Numbered from the stretch's first letter, positions 34,866 to 46,176 are shown. The stretch is DNA of 64,000 nucleotides from a bacterium (GCA_017541975.1 JAFXYB010000013.1:1-64000); one strand, 5' to 3'. Translations and numbers: made by a program. The notes: a model not told the origin generated them from the letters alone.

Positions 34866-37800
34866 ATGAAACGCATAAGAATAATAGTATTAATTCTATC
34901 CTTGTTGTTAATAATCATTGGTTGTACAAGTGATGATACTAGTAGTACAACTTCTTTAACTACGACTAAAGATAATGTGACTACTACAACAGTAGATAAC
35001 AATAGTAGTACAACATCTAGTAAAGAAATAACTACTACTAAGGAGGATACTCCTACAACTACTACAACCTACAATGAACCAACTACGACACAGAAGCCAG
35101 TTACTACCACAACCAAAGAAGTAGTTACTACTACAAAAGAGAATATCACAACCAAAAAAGAACCAGTTATAACTACTACACAAGAGATAATTACTACTAC
35201 AGAAGAGAAAGTTACAACAACGCAAGATACTATCACAACTACAACTAAAGAAAACATAACCACAGAACATGTCCATAACTATTCAACTGATTGGGTTATA
35301 GTACAACCAACTGATACAAAAAATGGATATAGATATAAGAAATGCGATAATTGTGATGATATCTATATTGATCCAGATTATTTAATAGATTCACTATCTT
35401 ATATTGATGGCCTTATCTTTGAACTATCAGAAGATAAATCATATTACATTGTTTCAAATAAATCTGATTATAAATATGACATAGCAGTTATTCCGTCGTT
35501 ATACAATAATAAACCAGTAAGAGAAATAAAAGATCGAGCTTTTTTTGGATGCAATAATGTATCGTCTATTTATTTTTCTAATAATATAACATCTATTGGC
35601 AACTATGCTTTCTATGGTTGTTCATCTTTAGCATCATTAACAATACCAAATAGTGTTTTATACGTCGGGCAAAGAGCATTCACTGGTTGTTCATCTTTAG
35701 CATCATTAGCGATTCCAGATAGTATTACAAAAATAGAAGATTTTTCTTTTCAATCTTGCACATCTCTAAAATATTTAACAATACCAGATAGCGTTACTAC
35801 TATTGGAGAGTATGCATTCAGTTGGTGTTCATCCCTAACATCATTAGCAATTCCAAATAGCGTTAAATCAATAGGTACTCTTGCATTTTCATATTGTTCA
35901 TCCCTAACATCAATCGTTATACCAAGCAGTGTGATATCAATGCAGAGCGGAGCTTTTTCGAGTTGCTATAGACTCGTAGAAATAATTAATAAATCAAATA
36001 TAAATTTAAAAGAAGGTTCCACTGATAGAGGATATATAACGTACTACGCAAAAAACATAATTGATGAGGAATCAAAATCAAAGTTATCAAAAACCGAAGA
36101 AGGTTTCATTATATATTCGGATGACGATAATAAAGTGTTAATTGATTATGTTGGAGAGGCGGCAAATGTAACTATTCCAAATGATGTAACCTCAATTAAT
36201 CAATATGCATTCTATCAAAACAAAAATATAGTCAGTGTTGTTATTCAAAATAGTATAACTTCTATAGAGCCAAACACATTTTATGACTGCGAAGCACTTG
36301 AGTTGGTTGATATTCCAAGTAGCGTCACATCGATAGGAGAAAATGCATTTAACCGATGCACATCTCTAACTTCAATCACAATCCCAGATAGTGTCACATC
36401 AATAGGAAACAGTGCATTTGATGTTTGCAAAAATTTAAAGAGAGTAAATATCTTGAATCTTGAATCATGGTGTAATATTGATTTTGAAAATGTTTATTCT
36501 AACCCAATATGTTATGCAGGTGCATATTTATTTCTTAGCGATGAATTAATAAAGGATTTAATCATTCCAAATAATATAATGGAAATAAAGAAATTTGCTT
36601 TTAATAATTATCCACTTTTAACATCAATCACAATCCCAGATAGCGTTAATTCAATAGGAGATAGTGCATTTCGCGCTTGTTCATCTCTCGCATCAATCAC
36701 AATCCCAGATAGTGTCACATCAATTGGAAAGAGTGCTTTCAGTTCGTGTAAGTCATTAATATCTGTTGTGCTCCCAAATGGTCTTTTGAAAATAGAAGAC
36801 TACTTATTTACTAGTTGCTCATCTTTAACATCAATCACAATCCCAGATAGTGTCACATATGTTGGATATGGAGCTTTTGAAAATTGTTCATCTCTAATGT
36901 CCGTATCTATCGGAAAAAATGTGGCATCAATAGATGGTTCCGCTTTTTATAAATGTTTTAAACTGATCGAAGTAATTAATAAGTCAAGTTTAGAGTTAAC
37001 TGTGGGATCATCTGATAATGGAAGTATTGCTTATTATGCAAAAAGCATTGTAGATGATGAATCAAAATCAAGATTATCAAAAACAGAAGATGGATTCGTT
37101 TTGTGTACTATTGATGATGAAGTCATCCTTGTTTCTTATCAAGGAGACAGCGAGAATGTTGTAATTCTATCTAGTGTTACATCAATCGGAGAGTATGCAT
37201 TTTATAACTGTTCATTTTTATCATCGGTGGTCATCCCAAATGGTGTCACATCCATTGGGGAAAGAGCATTCTATTGTTGTAACTCGTTATCATCACTCAA
37301 AATCCCAGATAGTGTCACAACAATAGGAGAGTATGCATTCGATTATTGTTCATCTCTAACTTCAATCACAATCCCAGATAGTGTCACATCAATAGGAGAG
37401 TGTGCTTTCGGTTCGTGTAAATCCTTGATATCTGTTGTGCTTCCAAATGGTCTTTTGAAAATAGAAGACTACTTATTTACTAACTGCTCATCTTTAACAT
37501 CAATTACTATTCCTAGTAGTGTCACAACAATAGGAGATTATGTATCAAGGTATTGCTATAGACTTGTGGAAATTATTAATAAATCAGACATAGAATTAAC
37601 AGTTGGATCAAATGATGATAAAAATATAGCTTACTATGCAAAAAGTATTGTAGATGATGAATCTAAATCTAGACTATCGAGAACAGAAGATGATTTTATT
37701 CTATGTACTATTGATGACGAAGTAATTCTTGTTTCTTATCTAGGAGATAGTGAGAATGTTGTAATTCCAAGCAATGTAACGACAATAGGAAATGGTGCTT

Positions 37801-38144
37801 TCTATGATTGTTCGAACATTCAATCAATCGAGTTAACAAACCACGTTACTTTAATAAGAGAAAACGCCCTATATGGTTGTTCATCTCTTGCTTCAATAAA
37901 AATGAGCAATAGCATGCAAAAAATCGAATCAAATGCAGTAATGGAATGTAAATATCTTAAAACTGTTCAATATAATGGCACTATGGATGAATGGAATTTA
38001 ATAGATAGAGAACAAAATTCAATAAATACATCTATAGTTGGTTTAAAATTTGAATATTATGAATCATTGCAAGGGTGTACTATAATTTGTACGGATGGAA
38101 TGATAGTATATGAAATAGAATTTGAGAGCTATTTATTAAATTAA
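34866..38144 (+). CDS. BspA-type leucine-rich repeat lipoprotein, module 1
   Basis: This surface lipoprotein has 1092 residues: lipobox IIGC (Cys20), a Thr-rich linker (about 25-135), a short His/Cys segment (EHVHNYSTDW...CDNC), then many LRR_5 repeats of the form IPDSVTSIGxxAFxxCSSLTSI. Three blocks of LRRs are separated by a recurring spacer of about 80 residues (INKS, then YYAKSIVDDESKS). I start at the ATG at 34866, ten bases after the esterase stop, with TTAGG as a weak ribosome site. BspA proteins bind host or microbial surfaces. Near-identical repeat DNA invites recombination and assembly error. Confidence 0.88.
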   Translation: MKRIRIIVLILSLLLIIIGCTSDDTSSTTSLTTTKDNVTTTTVDNNSSTTSSKEITTTKEDTPTTTTTYNEPTTTQKPVTTTTKEVVTTTKENITTKKEPVITTTQEIITTTEEKVTTTQDTITTTTKENITTEHVHNYSTDWVIVQPTDTKNGYRYKKCDNCDDIYIDPDYLIDSLSYIDGLIFELSEDKSYYIVSNKSDYKYDIAVIPSLYNNKPVREIKDRAFFGCNNVSSIYFSNNITSIGNYAFYGCSSLASLTIPNSVLYVGQRAFTGCSSLASLAIPDSITKIEDFSFQSCTSLKYLTIPDSVTTIGEYAFSWCSSLTSLAIPNSVKSIGTLAFSYCSSLTSIVIPSSVISMQSGAFSSCYRLVEIINKSNINLKEGSTDRGYITYYAKNIIDEESKSKLSKTEEGFIIYSDDDNKVLIDYVGEAANVTIPNDVTSINQYAFYQNKNIVSVVIQNSITSIEPNTFYDCEALELVDIPSSVTSIGENAFNRCTSLTSITIPDSVTSIGNSAFDVCKNLKRVNILNLESWCNIDFENVYSNPICYAGAYLFLSDELIKDLIIPNNIMEIKKFAFNNYPLLTSITIPDSVNSIGDSAFRACSSLASITIPDSVTSIGKSAFSSCKSLISVVLPNGLLKIEDYLFTSCSSLTSITIPDSVTYVGYGAFENCSSLMSVSIGKNVASIDGSAFYKCFKLIEVINKSSLELTVGSSDNGSIAYYAKSIVDDESKSRLSKTEDGFVLCTIDDEVILVSYQGDSENVVILSSVTSIGEYAFYNCSFLSSVVIPNGVTSIGERAFYCCNSLSSLKIPDSVTTIGEYAFDYCSSLTSITIPDSVTSIGECAFGSCKSLISVVLPNGLLKIEDYLFTNCSSLTSITIPSSVTTIGDYVSRYCYRLVEIINKSDIELTVGSNDDKNIAYYAKSIVDDESKSRLSRTEDDFILCTIDDEVILVSYLGDSENVVIPSNVTTIGNGAFYDCSNIQSIELTNHVTLIRENALYGCSSLASIKMSNSMQKIESNAVMECKYLKTVQYNGTMDEWNLIDREQNSINTSIVGLKFEYYESLQGCTIICTDGMIVYEIEFESYLLN

Positions 38145-38174
38145 TGTTGTTAAACAATAAACTTATTATATTCT

Positions 38175-38211
38175 CAAAAAGAAGAGAAGGTTTATGCCTT
38201 CTTTTTCTTTT
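38175..38211 (+). terminator. Terminator of LRR module 1, right copy of a 37-bp direct repeat
   Basis: The 37 bases are identical to those at 33060-33096 after rpsI, including hairpin and T-tract. The sequences on both outer sides differ. Confidence 0.85.
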
Positions 38212-38306
38212 TCTAAAAGTATAAAAATGTATGCTTGAAAAATTAGAATTTTCATATATAATTCATTTTCTTTTTAATTTTTTAATAAAAAAATATAAAA
38301 AAATGT

Positions 38307-38335
38307 TTGCATTTTTGCTTCCTTTGATGTATAAT
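38307..38335 (+). promoter_or_regulatory. Sigma-A promoter of rpoB-rpoC
   Basis: TTGCAT, a 17-base spacer and TATAAT form the promoter, 82 bases upstream of rpoB. The operon therefore starts here and not from an rplJL unit. Confidence 0.75.
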
Positions 38336-38362
38336 GCTAAAATGCAGTAAAATGCGGCATTA

Positions 38363-38386
38363 TTAATTATTTATAATAATAATTAA
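38363..38386 (+). promoter_or_regulatory. Inverted repeat in the rpoB leader
   Basis: TTAATTATT-N6-AATAATTAA is a perfect 9-bp inverted repeat in the untranslated leader, 31 bases before rpoB. It may act as a hairpin limiting initiation. It is all A/T, so it would be weak. Confidence 0.35.
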
Positions 38387-38416
38387 GGTGTGTAGTATTA
38401 AAAATGAGGTGACAGC

Positions 38417-41400
38417 ATGTATTACAACGAAGTGAAATATGGCAAATTCCACGTAAGAAGAAACTTTGCTAGAACTAAACACAGATTGGCATTACCAAAC
38501 CTAATTGAAAACCAAATAGATTCGTTTAATTGGTTTGTTACTGACGGCTTAAAAGATTTATTAAGCAATCTAGTAATTCAAAATCCAAGTCAAACACTCG
38601 AACTCTATTTTGGTGATTTTTCTTTTGGGGAACCTGAATGTTCTATTTTAGAGTGTAAACAAAGAGAAATTTCTTACACAAGACCACTTAGATGTATGGT
38701 CAAATTTAGAAACGGTGAAGTTGGTTATGTAAAGGACGAAAGCGTTCTTCTTTGCGCTTTCCCATGGATGACTCCTACTGGAACATTTATCATCAATGGA
38801 GCAGAAAGAGTTATCGTAAACCAGATCGTCAGATCTTCTGGTGTTTTATTTAAAGAAGAAGTAGACAACAAAACTCTAACATCTAACTTAATTGGTCAAG
38901 TTATCCCTACAAGAGGTTCTTGGATTGAATATGAAATGGGTTCAAGAAACTATCTCTATGCTAAAGTTGACCGTTCTAAGAAGATATACCTTCCTGTTTT
39001 CTTAAAATCTATCGGTTTTAAAGATCACGATGCAATTAGAAATCTTTTTGGTGAAAACATTGAATATTTAAATATTACAATGGAAAAAGATACTACAAAA
39101 GATTGCAATGAAGCTTTAAGAGAACTCTATTCAAAGATTAAACAAGGTGATGAAATCCCAGCTGATGGTGTTATCGCTTACCTTGAATCACACCTAATGG
39201 ACACAAGAAGATACGAACTAATGGGTGTTGGTAGATATAAATTCAATAAAAAGTTAGACTTCATTGAAAGAGCTAAGGGTCATAAACTCGCAAAGAGTTA
39301 CACTTTACTCGTTGAAGAAAACGGTGAAAAAGTAAAGAAGACATTCAAAAAGGGTACTGAAATTGATGATGATTTCGTTCAAATCTTAGAAAACAACCGT
39401 GAAGTATTTAGAAAGAAAGTTGACTTAGAATTTGTTTTAAGAGATGAAACAGATTTAAATAACGATGTAATCGTTGAAGTAATCCAAGTTCTTGCTAAAC
39501 AAAAAGATGAGAAAGAAAAAGAAGTAAACATCATCGGTTCATATTTCTTAGAAGAAAAGAACCATGTCACTATCTCTGATATCATTGCTGCCACATCATA
39601 TTATCTAAACTTAATCGAAAATGTTGGTCATTTTGATGACGTAGATAACCTTGCAAATAGACGTTTAAGACTTACTGGTGAATTAATTGCTAACCAAGTA
39701 AGAGTTGGTCTTGCTAAACTTGAAAAGAGCGTTAAAGACAAGATGTCAACTAAAGACGTTAAAGAAATGACTATTCAAAGTTTAGTTAACGCTAAACCTC
39801 TTGAATCATGTGTTAAAGACTTCTTTGGATCAAGCCAATTATCACAATTCATGTCTCAAACAAACCCACTAGATGAAATCACCAACAAGAGAAGACTTTC
39901 TGCTCTAGGTCCTGGCGGTATCACTAGAGATAGAGCTGGTATCGAAGTCAGAGACGTACATCCAACACACTATGGACGTATTTGCCCAATCGAAACTCCA
40001 GAAGGACAAAACATCGGTTTAATTTCTTCTTTAGCATCTTATGCTAAAGTAAATTCATTCGGTTTCATCCAAACTCCATACTTCAAAGTAATCGATGGAA
40101 AGGTAACTGATGAATTCGTATATATGACTGCAGATGAAGAAGCTATTCACTTCATCGCTGAAGCAAATACTGAATTAAATGATGATTCAACATTTGCTCA
40201 TGAAAGAGTATATGCAAGACACAACCAAGAAACTAACCTCTACGACAGTAGTGAGATAGATTTCATGGATGTTTCACCTAAACAAATCGTTTCGATTTCT
40301 GCTGCATGTATTCCATTCCTTGAACACGATGATGCAAATAGAACCCTTATGGGATCAAACATGCAACGTCAATCAATCCCTCTATTAAAACCAGAAGCTC
40401 CTTATGTAGGAACTGGTATTGAGTATAATGCTGCTCACGACTCTGGTGTTGCTTGCATCTGTAAGGCACCTGGTGTTGTCACTTATGTTGATGGCGAGAG
40501 AATCAAAGTTAGAGAAAATGAGACAGGCATTGAAACTGAATATGCTCTAAACAAATTCTTAAGATCTAACCAAGGAACTTGTATCAACCAAAAACCAATC
40601 TGTGAAGTTGGTGAAATAGTTGCTGAAGGTGATATCTTAGCTGATGGTCCATCAATGGATAAAGGTGAACTCGCTCTTGGTAGAAACGTCCTAATCGGTT
40701 TTATGACTTGGGAAGGATACAACTATGAAGATGCTATCGTTATGAACGAAAACCTCGTTAAGAACGATATCTATACATCTATTCATATTGAAAAATATGA
40801 ACTTCAAGCCCGTGATACTAAACTTGGTAAAGAAGAAATCACAAGAGAAATTCCAAACGCAAGTAAAGATTCTACAAAGAACTTAGACCCAGATGGACTA
40901 GTAATCCCTGGTTCTGTCGTTAAGGAAGAAGATTACTTAGTTGGTAAAGTAACTCCAAAAGGACAAGTAGAACCAACTCCATACCAACATCTATTAGATG
41001 CTATTCTTGGTGAAAAAGCTAAAGATGTTAAAGATTCATCTTTAAAGGTTCCTCATGGTGGAGGAGGTATTGTTCAAGCAATCCGTCACTACAAACGTCC
41101 AAAAGATAAAGATCTCCCAGTTGGTGTAAACGAAGTAGTAAGAGTTTACATCGTACAAAAGAGAAAGATTCGTGTTGGTGATAAGATGTCAGGAAGACAC
41201 GGAAACAAAGGTGTCATCTCTAACATTCTTCCACAAGAGGATATGCCATTCCTCGCTGATGGTACACCACTAGATATTCTATTAAACCCACAAGGTGTTC
41301 CATCTCGTATGAACATCGGTCAAGTTCTTGAAGTCCATCTAGGTATGGCTTGTAGAAATCTTTCTATAAAAGCTCAAGAAGAACTCAAGAGAGAAAGAAA

Positions 41401-42016
41401 AGAACGTGGTGAAAAAGCTCCAACTCAAGAAGAGTTAGATGCTGTTAAAGTTTTATCAGCTACAGAAGTTTTCGACTGCTGTAGAGATGATGACTTAAAT
41501 GATATGATGGCTGAAGCTGGAATGACTCCAGATGGAAAGGTTGACGTATACGATGGTAGAACTGGTGAAAAGTTTGATAATCGTGTAAATGTCGGCGTTA
41601 TGTATATGATTAAACTCGACCATATGGTTGATGATAAGATGCACGCAAGAAGCGTAGGCCCATATGTTCTCGTAACACAACAACCTTTAGGTGGTAAAGC
41701 ACAAAATGGTGGCCAAAGATTCGGTGAAATGGAAGTTTGGGCACTTGAAGCTTATGGTGCAGCATATACACTCCAAGAAATGCTTACAGTTAAATCAGAT
41801 GATATTCTCGGTAGAAACAAAGTTTCTAGAGCTATTTCTGAAGGTAATGAAATACCTGAACCTAACCTACCAGAATCATTCAGAGTATTCACTAGAGAAC
41901 TCCGTTCTCTTGGTATCTATGTCGAATTAATCGATAAAGAAACCGGTAAAAATGTTGTCGACAATTCACTTGTAGATGAAGAAGAAGACAACTACATCAA
42001 AAAAAATCTATTCTAG
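38417..42016 (+). CDS. rpoB: DNA-directed RNA polymerase beta subunit
   Basis: The beta subunit has 1199 residues, as in Firmicutes. All catalytic and DNA-contact blocks are present, including GSSQLSQFM, RRLSALGPGGI, DVHPTHYGRICPIETPEGQNIGLI, and the C-terminal GGKAQNGGQRFGEMEVWALEAYGA. In rifampicin cluster I, Asn490 stands at E. coli His526 (EITNKRR), Ser480 at Asp516 and Thr482 at Asn518. Asn at 526 is the state reported for naturally resistant Mollicutes. Initiation uses the ATG at 38417 with GAGGTG ahead. rpoC follows after ten bases. Confidence 0.98.
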   Translation: MYYNEVKYGKFHVRRNFARTKHRLALPNLIENQIDSFNWFVTDGLKDLLSNLVIQNPSQTLELYFGDFSFGEPECSILECKQREISYTRPLRCMVKFRNGEVGYVKDESVLLCAFPWMTPTGTFIINGAERVIVNQIVRSSGVLFKEEVDNKTLTSNLIGQVIPTRGSWIEYEMGSRNYLYAKVDRSKKIYLPVFLKSIGFKDHDAIRNLFGENIEYLNITMEKDTTKDCNEALRELYSKIKQGDEIPADGVIAYLESHLMDTRRYELMGVGRYKFNKKLDFIERAKGHKLAKSYTLLVEENGEKVKKTFKKGTEIDDDFVQILENNREVFRKKVDLEFVLRDETDLNNDVIVEVIQVLAKQKDEKEKEVNIIGSYFLEEKNHVTISDIIAATSYYLNLIENVGHFDDVDNLANRRLRLTGELIANQVRVGLAKLEKSVKDKMSTKDVKEMTIQSLVNAKPLESCVKDFFGSSQLSQFMSQTNPLDEITNKRRLSALGPGGITRDRAGIEVRDVHPTHYGRICPIETPEGQNIGLISSLASYAKVNSFGFIQTPYFKVIDGKVTDEFVYMTADEEAIHFIAEANTELNDDSTFAHERVYARHNQETNLYDSSEIDFMDVSPKQIVSISAACIPFLEHDDANRTLMGSNMQRQSIPLLKPEAPYVGTGIEYNAAHDSGVACICKAPGVVTYVDGERIKVRENETGIETEYALNKFLRSNQGTCINQKPICEVGEIVAEGDILADGPSMDKGELALGRNVLIGFMTWEGYNYEDAIVMNENLVKNDIYTSIHIEKYELQARDTKLGKEEITREIPNASKDSTKNLDPDGLVIPGSVVKEEDYLVGKVTPKGQVEPTPYQHLLDAILGEKAKDVKDSSLKVPHGGGGIVQAIRHYKRPKDKDLPVGVNEVVRVYIVQKRKIRVGDKMSGRHGNKGVISNILPQEDMPFLADGTPLDILLNPQGVPSRMNIGQVLEVHLGMACRNLSIKAQEELKRERKERGEKAPTQEELDAVKVLSATEVFDCCRDDDLNDMMAEAGMTPDGKVDVYDGRTGEKFDNRVNVGVMYMIKLDHMVDDKMHARSVGPYVLVTQQPLGGKAQNGGQRFGEMEVWALEAYGAAYTLQEMLTVKSDDILGRNKVSRAISEGNEIPEPNLPESFRVFTRELRSLGIYVELIDKETGKNVVDNSLVDEEEDNYIKKNLF

Positions 42017-42026
42017 GAGGTAAGTT

Positions 42027-45000
42027 ATGAGTCAAAATTATTCACATCTAAAAATCAGACTTGCATCACCTAAAGAAATAGAATCTTGGTCATATGGTGA
42101 AGTATTAAACCATGAAACAATCAACTATCGTACTTTAAAACCTGAACGTGGTGGTCTTTTCGCAGAAGAAATCTTCGGTCCATGTAAGGATTATCAATGT
42201 TCTTGTCCTTCTAAATCAAAGAAGAACACCAACATTGAAAATAAAAAGTGTCCTATCTGTGGTGTAGAAATCACTGAAGCGAAAGTTAGAAGAGAAAGAA
42301 TGGGTCATATTACCCTTGCCGCTCCTGTAGTACACACATGGTATTTAAAGAGCACTCCTTCAAAACTTGCTTTACTTTTAGATATCAAAGCTGGTGAACT
42401 TGAAGAAGTAGTATATCTCGCATCATATATTGTTGTTGAACCGGGTGAAGGCACTGACCTCGAATTCAAACAAATATTAAGTGAATTCGAATTCAAAGAA
42501 AAATACGATAAATATGGTAATAGATTCAGTGCTAAGACTGGTGGTGAAGCTATTCTCGCCCTTCTTAGAAAATTAGATCTTGAATCAGAAGTTAATTCTT
42601 TAAGAAAAGATTTAAAGAGCTCTTCTAAACAAAAACGCGAAAGAGCTGTAAAGAGACTTGCTGTTGTTGAATCATTCAAGAATTCAGACAACAATCCTGA
42701 ATGGATGGTACTCACAGTTCTCCCAGTTATACCACCAGATCTAAGACCTATGGTACAACTTGATGGTGGTAGATTCGCTACAACTGGTCTAAATGACCTC
42801 TATAGAAGAATCTTAAACAGAAATAACCGTCTTAAAAAATTAAATGAATCAAATGCACCTCACTTAATTACTAAGAATGAAAAGAGACTTCTTCAAGAAG
42901 CAGTAGACGCTCTAATTGATAACTCAAAGAGAGGTAAAAAAGCTGCCGTTTCTGAAAGAAATCACCCACTCAAGAGTTTATCTGACCAACTTCGTGGTAA
43001 ACAAGGTCGTTTCAGACAAAACCTTCTTGGTAAACGTGTTGACTATTCAGGACGTTCAGTTATCGTCGTTGGTCCATCTCTTCAAATGCATCAATGTGGT
43101 GTGCCAAGAGAAATGGCACTCATTCTCTTCAAACCTTTCGTTATTCATGAACTCAAAAAGCAAGGTATCGCTACTAACGTAAAAGGCGCAAAGAAATTAA
43201 TCGATAACAAGGATGATAAAGTATGGGGTCCACTTGAAACTGTGGTACTTGAACACCCAGTTCTCTTAAACCGTGCTCCAACTCTTCACAGACTTGGTAT
43301 TCAAGCATTTGAACCAATTCTAATCGATGGTAAAGCCATCCAATTACACCCACTTGCATGTCCAGCTTTCAATGCTGACTTTGATGGTGACCAAATGTCT
43401 ATTCACGTTCCACTATCAGAAGAAGCTCAAGCAGAAGCAAGAGTAATGATGCTTGCATCATCTAATATCCTAAACCCTAAAGATGGCAAACCAGTTGCGA
43501 TGCCATCACAAGATATGGTTCTTGGCAACTACTACCTCACTATGGAACAACCTGGTGAAGAGGGCGAAGGAAGAATCTTTAAAGACAGAGATGAAGTTGA
43601 AATGGCTTATATGAACCATCAAATCACGCTTCATACAAGAATCGCTTTCAAAGCATCTTCACTTCCATTTGAAATGCCTGTTGAACATATCAATGATTAC
43701 ATCATCACAACATATGGTAAGGTTATTTTCAACACAGAACTCGTTAAGGGTTTCCCATATATTAACGAACCATCTGATGATAACCTCATCAATAAGACAC
43801 CTGATATCTACTTCGTAAAATCAGGCACAAACATCAAAGAATACATCAAAGAACTTGATGAAAGCCGTAAAAACGATGATAATCCTAAAGGCGTTACTAA
43901 ACCATTTGGTAAGAAGTTTTTAGGAAAGATTATTGCTCAAACATTTGCGAAATATAAAACAAATGAAACATCTAAGATGCTTGACCGTATCAAAAACCTC
44001 GGTTTCCACTATTCAACAGTATCTGGTATAACTGTTTCTGCATTTGATATTGAAGTTTATAAACCTAAATATGAAATCGTTAAGAAAGCACAAGAAAGAG
44101 TTAACAAATACAATGAGTGGTATGAACTTGGTGAAATTACCAACGAAGAAAGATATAGACTCGTTACATCAAAAGTTTGGAAAGAAGCAAATAAACAAAT
44201 TACTGATGAACTAATCAAGAACTTAAGAAAGAACTACACAGACAACAACCTCTTCATTATGCTTGATTCTGGTGCCCGTGGTAATACATCTAACTTCTCA
44301 CAACTTGCTGGTGTTCGTGGACTTATGAACGATACTAAAGGTAGAGCTATCGAAATTCCAATCACTAACTGTTTCCGTGAAGGACTTTCAATGCGTGAAT
44401 TCTTCGTTTCAACTCACGGCTCAAGAAAAGGTTCAACAGATACAGCACTTAAGACTGCAGACTCAGGTTATCTAACACGTAGACTTGTCGATGTATCACA
44501 GGACGTTGCGATTAGAGAATATGACTGTGGTACAGATAGAGGTGTAATGGTATCAGAAATCGAAAACAAAGAAGATCCAAAACACCCAATCGAATCATTA
44601 TATAATCGTATCCTTGGTAGATACACATATAAAGATTGTATCAACCCAGAAAACGGTGAAGTAATCATCAAGAAGAATGAATATATCACTGAAGATATCG
44701 CCAAGAAGATAGTAGATTCTGGCATTAAATCAGTAGGTATTAGAACTGTATGTACATGTAATTCACATAGTGGTATTTGCGTAAAATGTTACGGACGTAA
44801 CCTCGCTACTAACGAAATAGTAGAAGTTGGTGAAGCAATCGGTATCATCGCATCTCAATCAATTGGTGAACCTGGTACACAGCTCACAATGCGTACATTC
44901 CACACTGGTGGTGTCGCTGGTGGCGATATCACACAAGGTCTACCTCGTGTTCAAGAATTATTTGAGGCAAGAACTCCAAAAGGTGAAGCTTTAATCGCTG

Positions 45001-45671
45001 AATTTGCTGGTAAGATTTCTCTCGGTATTAACACTATTACAGTTACTGGTATTTTAGAATCTAAGACTTATCCACACCAAGCTGCCGCTACTCTTCTCGT
45101 TACAGAAGGACAAATGGTTGCTGCTGGTCAACAATTAACTGAAGGTTCTATCAACCTAAGACAACTCTTAAAAGCTACAAATATCGAAACTGTTCAACAA
45201 TACATCATTAGAGAAATCCAAAAAGTATATTCTAAGGAAGGTGTTGAACCAAACGATAAACACATTGAAATCATCGTTCGTCAGATGACAAAGAGACTTG
45301 TCGTTCAACTTGAAGGCGATACATCACTCCTTCCAGGATCACTTATTTCTGCAAATCATTATGCAGATGCTAACGCAGATGCACTTCTTAATGGTAAAAA
45401 ACCTGCAGTTGCAACACCAATTATCCTTGGTATTACAAAGGCTGCACTTAGAAGTGATTCATTCTTATCAGCTGCATCATTCCAAGAAACTACAAAAGTT
45501 TTAACAGATGCTGCTATAGCTGGTGCTACAGACTACTTAAAGGGTCTAAAAGAAAACGTAATTATCGGTGGTCTAATTCCTGCTGGTACTGGTATCCTTC
45601 AAACTACTAAGTTAGAATACGAAGGACTAGACAAACAAGAAGAAGATACATTTGATGATTACAATCAATAA
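42027..45671 (+). CDS. rpoC: DNA-directed RNA polymerase beta' subunit
   Basis: The protein has 1214 residues. The N-terminal zinc site has Cys in DYQCSC and [23 protein letters not shown] near 333 and the catalytic [15 protein letters not shown] near 450 (Mg-binding Asp triad) are intact. The second zinc site uses CGTD and the [13 protein letters not shown] block near 910, and [13 protein letters not shown] marks the trigger region. AGGAGG precedes the start. A bidirectional terminator closes the operon. Confidence 0.98.
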   Translation: MSQNYSHLKIRLASPKEIESWSYGEVLNHETINYRTLKPERGGLFAEEIFGPCKDYQCSCPSKSKKNTNIENKKCPICGVEITEAKVRRERMGHITLAAPVVHTWYLKSTPSKLALLLDIKAGELEEVVYLASYIVVEPGEGTDLEFKQILSEFEFKEKYDKYGNRFSAKTGGEAILALLRKLDLESEVNSLRKDLKSSSKQKRERAVKRLAVVESFKNSDNNPEWMVLTVLPVIPPDLRPMVQLDGGRFATTGLNDLYRRILNRNNRLKKLNESNAPHLITKNEKRLLQEAVDALIDNSKRGKKAAVSERNHPLKSLSDQLRGKQGRFRQNLLGKRVDYSGRSVIVVGPSLQMHQCGVPREMALILFKPFVIHELKKQGIATNVKGAKKLIDNKDDKVWGPLETVVLEHPVLLNRAPTLHRLGIQAFEPILIDGKAIQLHPLACPAFNADFDGDQMSIHVPLSEEAQAEARVMMLASSNILNPKDGKPVAMPSQDMVLGNYYLTMEQPGEEGEGRIFKDRDEVEMAYMNHQITLHTRIAFKASSLPFEMPVEHINDYIITTYGKVIFNTELVKGFPYINEPSDDNLINKTPDIYFVKSGTNIKEYIKELDESRKNDDNPKGVTKPFGKKFLGKIIAQTFAKYKTNETSKMLDRIKNLGFHYSTVSGITVSAFDIEVYKPKYEIVKKAQERVNKYNEWYELGEITNEERYRLVTSKVWKEANKQITDELIKNLRKNYTDNNLFIMLDSGARGNTSNFSQLAGVRGLMNDTKGRAIEIPITNCFREGLSMREFFVSTHGSRKGSTDTALKTADSGYLTRRLVDVSQDVAIREYDCGTDRGVMVSEIENKEDPKHPIESLYNRILGRYTYKDCINPENGEVIIKKNEYITEDIAKKIVDSGIKSVGIRTVCTCNSHSGICVKCYGRNLATNEIVEVGEAIGIIASQSIGEPGTQLTMRTFHTGGVAGGDITQGLPRVQELFEARTPKGEALIAEFAGKISLGINTITVTGILESKTYPHQAAATLLVTEGQMVAAGQQLTEGSINLRQLLKATNIETVQQYIIREIQKVYSKEGVEPNDKHIEIIVRQMTKRLVVQLEGDTSLLPGSLISANHYADANADALLNGKKPAVATPIILGITKAALRSDSFLSAASFQETTKVLTDAAIAGATDYLKGLKENVIIGGLIPAGTGILQTTKLEYEGLDKQEEDTFDDYNQ

Positions 45672-45689
45672 TTTTATATATTACTTATA

Positions 45690-45729
45690 AAATAAAAAAC
45701 AAGAGCCCAAAAACTCTTGTTTTTTATTT
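45690..45729. terminator. Bidirectional terminator between rpoC and a convergent small gene
   Basis: A perfect 16-bp stem (45690-45705 with 45714-45729) has an 8-base loop. A-rich left and T-rich right arms suit both strands. Confidence 0.9.
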
Positions 45730-45738
45730 CTAAATAAA

Positions 45739-45957
45739 TTAGAGAAGTCTAAAGATCTTTTTGTTTAGAATCATGAATACTAAATCTAAAATCCAAATGA
45801 TGTTGAATCCGAAGAAAATACGGATAAGAGCAGCAATGATTTTACCTTCTTGTATTCTAGTAATAATTCCACATACCCAAGAAGTTACTGGGATAATAGC
45901 AAGAATTAAACTAACGATCCATTCTAATCCAAAATAATCGCTTCCACCTTTTGCCAT
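45739..45957 (-). CDS. Small two-helix membrane protein
   Basis: This 72-residue protein begins MAKGGSDYFG and has two membrane segments (about 13-33 and 44-65) and a basic end. AGGAGG lies eleven bases before the ATG, and a terminator follows, so it is a real gene. The layout (short, two helices, charged hairpin ITRIQEGK) recalls small integral proteins seen widely in Firmicutes, but I cannot name the family. The 307 bases to its right hold only the rpsL promoter and leader. Confidence 0.7.
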   Translation of the reverse strand: MAKGGSDYFGLEWIVSLILAIIPVTSWVCGIITRIQEGKIIAALIRIFFGFNIIWILDLVFMILNKKIFRLL

Positions 45958-46147
45958 TTAAGCAAACGCCTCCTAAATAATATTTATTAATAATATTATA
46001 CAAGTTTTTTTATTTCTTTAAAAGATATTTTTTAAATAAAATTAAATTAATTTGAAATACGAAAAATGACACGCCTAGTAACGTGTACATAAAAACGCCT
46101 ATTTTTAGATAAAAATACATAATTTTAAAATTCTGATAAATTATTTC

Positions 46148-46176
46148 TTGACTTATAAAATATTTTAATATAAAAT
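46148..46176 (+). promoter_or_regulatory. Sigma-A promoter of the str operon
   Basis: TTGACT, a 17-base spacer and TAAAAT. Transcription would start near 46183. The bases from 45958 to here show nothing else convincing. Confidence 0.75.

Noticed and set aside
35069-35276. Minus-strand frames over the Thr-rich linker of the LRR lipoprotein
   Set aside because: They are the antisense of a low-complexity Thr codon run and give Val/Ser/Cys-rich nonsense.
35550-37950. Regular DNA repeats that could suggest a CRISPR array
   Set aside because: They lie in frame, encode LRR_5 repeats and have no unique spacers of fixed length.
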